DNA of 32,998 nucleotides from a virus. Under the pieces are notes generated by a model that was not told the DNA's origin, did not search any database, and worked only from the letters and a program-made list of their open reading frames with translations. The DNA lies in IMG/VR virus record IMGVR_UViG_3300047274_000120, positions 1-32,998 of that record; one strand, 5' to 3'. Position 1 is the stretch's first letter; each line of letters starts with the position of its first letter. Below, in pieces: positions 30,314-32,998 of this stretch. A program made the position numbers and the translations under genes.

Positions 30314-30600
30314 TGATTCTTATCCTTCAACTTAGCTTCAACGTACTTGTAAAAAGCCTTACACCAGCCTTCTGGGTCTTCGTCCCAACTATAAGGAGTT
30401 TCGTATTCTGCATGGCAAAAGGCTTGATGCACTTCATCGTCATCTAACCCAGACCATTTGCGGGAAGCATAAAGCGGCTGGCTTTCCGGTTTTGTTTTAG
30501 TCATGGTGTAATGCCATTCTGGTCGCTCAGGATTTAATCTAGGAACCGCATATCTATAAGCCACCGGTTCTTGTACGTTTTTAACCAGCTCTTTGCTCAT
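30310..30600 (-). CDS. Accessory protein, 96 aa, paralogue of next gene's C-terminal half
   Basis: The protein reads QEPVAYRYAVPRL, then SQPLYASRKWSGLDDDEVHQ and VEAKLKDKN at the end, aligning with the C-terminal half of the 157-aa product. It lacks that protein's Cys-rich front. Codons for the final KDKN read AAGGATAAGAA and provide the ribosome site for the following gene, which starts in an ATGA overlap. Function unknown. Confidence 0.75.
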   Translation of the reverse strand: MSKELVKNVQEPVAYRYAVPRLNPERPEWHYTMTKTKPESQPLYASRKWSGLDDDEVHQAFCHAEYETPYSWDEDPEGWCKAFYKYVEAKLKDKNQ

Positions 30601-30869
30601 TGCCTAATTGCAAATGGATTGTGATATTCGACCTTATGCCGTTTTTGTCCGACCTTTAGACGTTTATTCACCGCATTGTAAAAGTTAGCCATCGACTTTT
30701 TACCGCTGATTGATGACTGCTGCATTCTCTTTTCTGATGTAACAAAACCTTGCTCGACAAGTCGTTTTGCATGTTTTGTCACCCAGTTATCGCTACGCTT
30801 GAAAATGCGACAAAGCTCGGCAGTGCTGACAGGCGTTTTCCTTCGCTCCAGGTAATCAAGCAACGTCAT
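30597..30869 (-). CDS. Winged helix-turn-helix protein, 90 aa
   Basis: The first 60 residues form a winged-helix: TLLDYLERRKTPVSTAELCR, IFKRSDNWVTKHAKRLVEQG (recognition helix), then FVTSEKRMQQSS as the wing. The C-terminal 30 residues are basic (NKRLKVGQKRHKVEYHNPFA). This is the only clear transcription-factor-like protein in the genome, and candidate operator palindromes at 164-181, 31080-31097 and 32446-32458 lack another obvious partner. It could regulate early or replication genes; a role in replication initiation is the alternative. Confidence 0.8.
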   Translation of the reverse strand: MTLLDYLERRKTPVSTAELCRIFKRSDNWVTKHAKRLVEQGFVTSEKRMQQSSISGKKSMANFYNAVNKRLKVGQKRHKVEYHNPFAIRQ

Positions 30870-31030
30870 GCCATCTCCTTACTCAAATCCAAATAAACCT
30901 GTTTAAGCGTCTCTTTAGACAGCTTTACGTCTTCAAGAAGTATCCTCAGCTCATACGGATGCACGATCACCATGTCATCTCGCTTGCTAAGTTCCCACAA
31001 TAGTTTGTAAACCCGTTCTTTCTCAGTCAT
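30866..31030 (-). CDS. Small helical protein, 54 aa
   Basis: The start is ATG 31030 because GGAGG lies 4 bases before it; a longer frame from 31069 has no such site. The product is helical (TEKERVYKLLWELSKRDDMV, IVHPYELRILLEDVKLSKET, LKQVYLDLSKEMA) with mixed charge and no membrane segment. It overlaps the winged-helix gene by 4 bases and may be its partner or an accessory to replication. No family recognised. Confidence 0.72.
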   Translation of the reverse strand: MTEKERVYKLLWELSKRDDMVIVHPYELRILLEDVKLSKETLKQVYLDLSKEMA

Positions 31031-31065
31031 AAAACCTCCAGTTGAAAACATCATCTTCCAACATT

Positions 31066-31647
31066 TCACGGCCCGATCTGTAATACTTTGGTATTACCAG
31101 CGAAAACTAATTTCGCCATTTCTTGATTGCCGATCAACACCGGAGTCGGCAGCGGCAACCCTTTGCGGTGATACTCATCGTCTGGAGACCTAGCACCTCG
31201 AAGCAGTTTCGGGTATTCGCGCGGAGATTTTGCAAATGATTGGTAGGTCTGCATGAACCGATGTTGCGTATAACTGATCTCGTCCATCTCAACATTGGCA
31301 ATCTTGACCCATCCGCCCATGACCTCGATCACAGCATGAATCGTAGGGTCATCAAACACAACATCTTTCCAAGGCCCAGCTCGTCCAATCGCAGCATAGA
31401 CCTTCGCCCAGGCATCTTGCGCTCGATCTGTCGGAGTGCCGGATAAGATGCGAACGATATCAGCGACCTTTGGCGCAAACTGACCTCGCTCTGGATCTGT
31501 AGCGTGTTGCGTTAAGGCCTTTTGAACTTGCTCGAAATCGTAGACCTGACAAGCCGACCACCAGATATCGACCACGAACGGCGAGCAGTCCTGCCGGTAA
31601 TAGGCCATAACCGAGGAAAGCAATTCAGCAAATTTCGCTTGACTCAT
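31066..31647 (-). CDS. DUF6475-like replication partner (helicase-loader candidate)
   Basis: A 193-residue helical protein resembling DUF6475, found after phage replication initiators. Signature-like segments are KFAELLSSVMAYYRQDCSPF, VVDIWWSACQVYDFEQVQKA, GQFAPKVADIVRILSG, and FDDPTIHAVIEVMGGWVKIA. The ATG at 31647 is used, with AAGGAG 6 bases before it, overlapping the DUF1376 stop as ATGA. In lambda the equivalent position holds P, which delivers DnaB helicase to O at the origin; the same job is inferred here. No Walker motif is visible. Confidence 0.82.
   Translation of the reverse strand: MSQAKFAELLSSVMAYYRQDCSPFVVDIWWSACQVYDFEQVQKALTQHATDPERGQFAPKVADIVRILSGTPTDRAQDAWAKVYAAIGRAGPWKDVVFDDPTIHAVIEVMGGWVKIANVEMDEISYTQHRFMQTYQSFAKSPREYPKLLRGARSPDDEYHRKGLPLPTPVLIGNQEMAKLVFAGNTKVLQIGP
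31080..31097. promoter_or_regulatory. Candidate operator copy 2 (perfect GTAATAC/GTATTAC palindrome)
   Basis: On the minus strand the sequence is GTAATACCAAAGTATTAC, a perfect 7-4-7 inverted repeat at the very end of the DUF6475 gene and about 50 bases before the start of the 54-aa gene. The related copy at 164-181 lies in a true control region. A regulator-binding site or a small RNA hairpin are both possible. Confidence 0.35.
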
Positions 31648-32366
31648 GCTTTGCTCCTTGCCCATTCCAACGCAATCGCTCGATTTCGCTCCTCTAGCGC
31701 AATCTGCTTGTTCACCGGAGCTTCAGAGTACCAATCCGCTTTGAACCCTTGCCATCCACGTTCAGCGCAGACTTTCAGGGCATCGTTCAGCGACAAGCCT
31801 GCTTTGCCTGCCTCTCGCTCGATACCGTCCAGTGCGATCTGCGTGATTGGCGAACGCTTGGCTTTTCTGATGGCTTGAAATGCTTGCCAAACATCATCAT
31901 CGACTTGTGGTGGCTTAAATATATAAAGCCCTTTAGGGCTTTTCTTTGGTTCTTGGTTATTGGTTATTGGTTGTTGGTTATTGGTTGGTTGCACGGTCGT
32001 TGAACGGTCGTTGAACGCTTGTTCAACATCTGTTGAACCCTTGTTCATCGAACGTTTAGCAGCCGATGCTTTTCCGGCTTTAGAAGCCTTTTCAAGCTGT
32101 TGCTGATAGTGCTGGATTTCTTTGTCGCATCGTTTGTGATGCCACTTTCCGTCCTCCAGAACGAAGAACATCTCTAGCAAGCCGGAAATGACATCCTCGT
32201 TCTCTCGTGCGTTCACTTTCATTGAAAGTTCAAACATCGAGTTCGGCAACGGTTTTTCGGTGTCGTAGTAGAGCCAGAGCAACTTCATGTAAATCCCGAC
32301 CTCTTCGTTGGTCAGAAATGAAGTGTCTTTTATAAAGTCACCAATATGGTGCTGGTAATAGTGCAT
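31644..32366 (-). CDS. DUF1376 (YdaU-like) replication initiator
   Basis: A 240-residue protein with an N-terminal DUF1376 domain (HHIGDFIKDTSFLTNEEVGI, YMKLLWLYYDTEKPLPNS), common in prophage replication regions. Residues 106-140 form an unstructured Asn/Gln/Pro/Thr linker (QPTNNQQPITNNQEP) whose DNA holds the repeat array described as a candidate origin. The C-terminal part (VDDDVWQAFQAIRKAKRSPI, LKVCAERGWQGFKADWY) is a separate helical domain. The design parallels lambda O, with the origin inside the gene. It is the first gene after the control region at 32.4 kb. Confidence 0.85.
   Translation of the reverse strand: MHYYQHHIGDFIKDTSFLTNEEVGIYMKLLWLYYDTEKPLPNSMFELSMKVNARENEDVISGLLEMFFVLEDGKWHHKRCDKEIQHYQQQLEKASKAGKASAAKRSMNKGSTDVEQAFNDRSTTVQPTNNQQPITNNQEPKKSPKGLYIFKPPQVDDDVWQAFQAIRKAKRSPITQIALDGIEREAGKAGLSLNDALKVCAERGWQGFKADWYSEAPVNKQIALEERNRAIALEWARSKA
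31915..32055. other. Candidate replication origin inside the initiator gene
   Basis: Three elements are adjacent. At 31947-31988 there are six tandem 7-mers (TGGTTCT, TGGTTAT twice, TGGTTGT, TGGTTAT, TGGTTGG). At 31995-32016 GGTCGTTGAAC occurs twice in tandem, and 32021-32038 is GTTCAAC-ATCT-GTTGAAC, a perfect palindrome. On the other side, AAAGCCC-TTTA-GGGCTTT (31925-31942) forms a hairpin beside an AT-rich run. Repeats, a hairpin and AT-rich DNA inside the linker-coding part of an initiator are the layout of the lambda origin. Functional use is inferred. Confidence 0.6.
31947..31988. repeat. Six tandem 7-bp TGGTTNN repeats (iteron-like)
   Basis: Six consecutive heptamers share TGGTT, with the last two bases varying (CT, AT, AT, GT, AT, GG). 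They encode the Asn/Gln-rich linker on the minus strand. Because 7 is not a multiple of 3, three reading phases are used across the array, so the repeat is kept at the DNA level and not as a peptide repeat. Confidence 0.85.
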
Positions 32367-32445
32367 ATCAAAACCCCATCAAGGCTGTCATCACTGGTTG
32401 GCGCAGTGGCAGGCGGGTGATGAGGCCGCTTTTCGGGAGCTACCC

Positions 32446-32468
32446 TAGCCATTGGCTACCCCATTATA
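32446..32468 (-). promoter_or_regulatory. Promoter with operator palindrome for replication operon
   Basis: The minus strand carries a perfect TATAAT at 32468-32463. About 5 bases further on is TAGCCA-A-TGGCTA (32458-32446), a perfect 6-1-6 palindrome covering the expected start site, an ideal position for a repressor. No good TTGACA-like -35 is seen at 17 bases; CATTGG and TTGGAA lie near. It is about 80 bases ahead of the DUF1376 start and is the best promoter candidate in the window. Confidence 0.6.
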
Positions 32469-32536
32469 ACCCAATTTTCATGTTTCCAATGCAAAATGGC
32501 TCGGCATCATCCCGATGCGATCAACTGGAGGATTTC

Positions 32537-32683
32537 ATGGAAAACGCATTTGTGACAATCGAGCTGTCCGAGGACGAGTACGATCAAGTCCTGGAATGGC
32601 TCGGATCTGAAGAGATCAGCACTGGCCTCGGTGAACTGTACGCCCGTCTCCTGGCAGCAGCAGAGACCCGCGACGAAGACTAA
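32537..32683 (+). CDS. Small acidic protein, 48 aa
   Basis: The start is ATG 32537 with GGAGG 6 bases upstream; a longer frame from 32417 runs through the promoter and palindrome and is unlikely to be coding. The product is acidic (ENAFVTIELSEDEYDQVLEW, then GSEEISTGLGELYARLLAAA) and ends ETRDED. It is isolated on the plus strand between the replication control region and the converging nuclease gene. Small acidic phage proteins sometimes mimic DNA, but that is only a suggestion. Confidence 0.68.
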   Translation: MENAFVTIELSEDEYDQVLEWLGSEEISTGLGELYARLLAAAETRDED

Positions 32684-32998
32684 AACTCAAAGGTTTTACA
32701 GTCCCAGCCGCTCACCAGCTCCCCCCATCCGTGAACCTGAACTCTCCATCCGGCTCTTAGGATGACGGGGAGCACCTCACTCTCTGAAATCTTCTTCACC
32801 CGTGCATTAACATTGCTTCTGCTGGTTGTCTGAACCATTAGCGTCTCATTGTCCTTGATCGCAAGGATGTCACCGATCCCGAACAAGTCCTGACGGATCT
32901 TGGCCCAGGGGTTCCACCGCTCCACGATTTCACAAAGATAGCCCTGCTCACGAAGCAAGGCTAAAGATCGCTGTGTCGGAGAAACCGACGAACGGCGT
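32680..32998 (-). CDS. Origin-spanning PD-(D/E)XK-like nuclease, C-terminal part
   Basis: This is the 3' portion of the gene whose start is at 159 across the join; the complete protein has 116 residues. It contains SLALLREQGYLCEIVERWNP, then RQDLFGIGDILAIKDNETLM and VQTTSRSNVNARVKKI. The order Glu, Gly-Asp-Ile-Leu-Ala, then Val-Gln-x-Thr resembles small restriction-like or resolvase-like nucleases in which Gln replaces the usual Glu of E-x-K. Activity is therefore uncertain. It could be a Holliday-junction or repair nuclease, since no other resolvase is evident. It converges on the 48-aa gene with a 4-base overlap. Confidence 0.72.
   Translation of the reverse strand, partial: RRSSVSPTQRSLALLREQGYLCEIVERWNPWAKIRQDLFGIGDILAIKDNETLMVQTTSRSNVNARVKKISESEVLPVILRAGWRVQVHGWGELVSGWDCKTFEF
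32872..32998. repeat. Right copy of 127-bp terminal direct repeat (circular join)
   Basis: Identical to bases 1-127. See the left copy; these bases are redundant in the circular genome. Confidence 0.93.

Noticed and set aside
31925-31942. Minus-strand terminator (AAAGCCC hairpin followed by TTTATATATTT)
   Set aside because: It lies inside the initiator coding sequence next to the repeat array; an origin-associated hairpin fits better than termination in mid-gene, although weak attenuation cannot be excluded.
32417-32536. 40-residue N-terminal extension of the 48-aa plus-strand protein
   Set aside because: It would run through the minus-strand promoter and palindrome and lacks a ribosome site; GGAGG precedes the internal ATG at 32537.

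Overview
The window is a complete, circularly closed tailed-phage genome and contains no host DNA. Bases 1-127 are repeated exactly at 32872-32998, so the unique circle is 32,871 bp, and one nuclease gene reads straight through the join. The virion genes follow the order of the P22/Sf6 group of short-tailed phages: small and large terminase, portal, scaffold, coat, gp4-like, gp10-like, tail needle, and three ejection proteins. A GTA-type holin, a GH24 lysozyme and a beta/gamma-proteobacterial style recombination set point to a Gram-negative host. Families such as DUF5872, DUF6475 and the 3TM GTA-type holin make a freshwater or soil proteobacterium (perhaps Burkholderiales) plausible, but this is a weak inference.

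Layout. (1) 160-4119, plus strand: a tightly overlapping early operon of small proteins (two of them under 40 codons), then a recombination block of an ERF annealing protein, NinB, a DUF1364/YbcO-like HNH-type protein, a YqaJ-type exonuclease, and a small protein ending in an SSB-like acidic tip. (2) 4100-28000, minus strand, read right to left: ParB-methyltransferase, terminases, portal, scaffold, coat, a decoration-like protein, small basic proteins, gp4-like adaptor, a receptor-binding cassette (tailspike, chaperone, fibre and small proteins), gp10-like, tail needle, ejection proteins, holin, lysozyme, and a metallophosphoesterase with an HTH-like N terminus. (3) 28000-32366, also minus: replication genes (DUF1376 initiator and DUF6475 partner), a winged-helix protein, and a string of small accessory genes joined by ATGA overlaps. 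(4) 32367-159 across the join: a control region with a palindrome and a TATAAT box, a 48-residue plus-strand gene, and the nuclease gene running the other way.

How it works together. The DUF1376/DUF6475 pair probably starts replication. The likely origin lies inside the DUF1376 gene, where six tandem 7-bp repeats, a hairpin and an AT-rich stretch sit in the part coding for the protein linker, as in lambda O. ERF, the exonuclease and NinB would recombine replicating DNA into concatemers, which terminase packages, presumably by headful, matching a circular assembly. The ejection proteins and tail machine resemble P22, but the receptor-binding cassette is inserted between gp4-like and gp10-like genes. 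I recognise no integrase, excisionase or CI-type repressor, so the phage is either strictly lytic or uses an unfamiliar lysogeny system.

There is no stretch over 300 bases without a gene. I see no tRNA, rRNA, CRISPR or insertion sequence.
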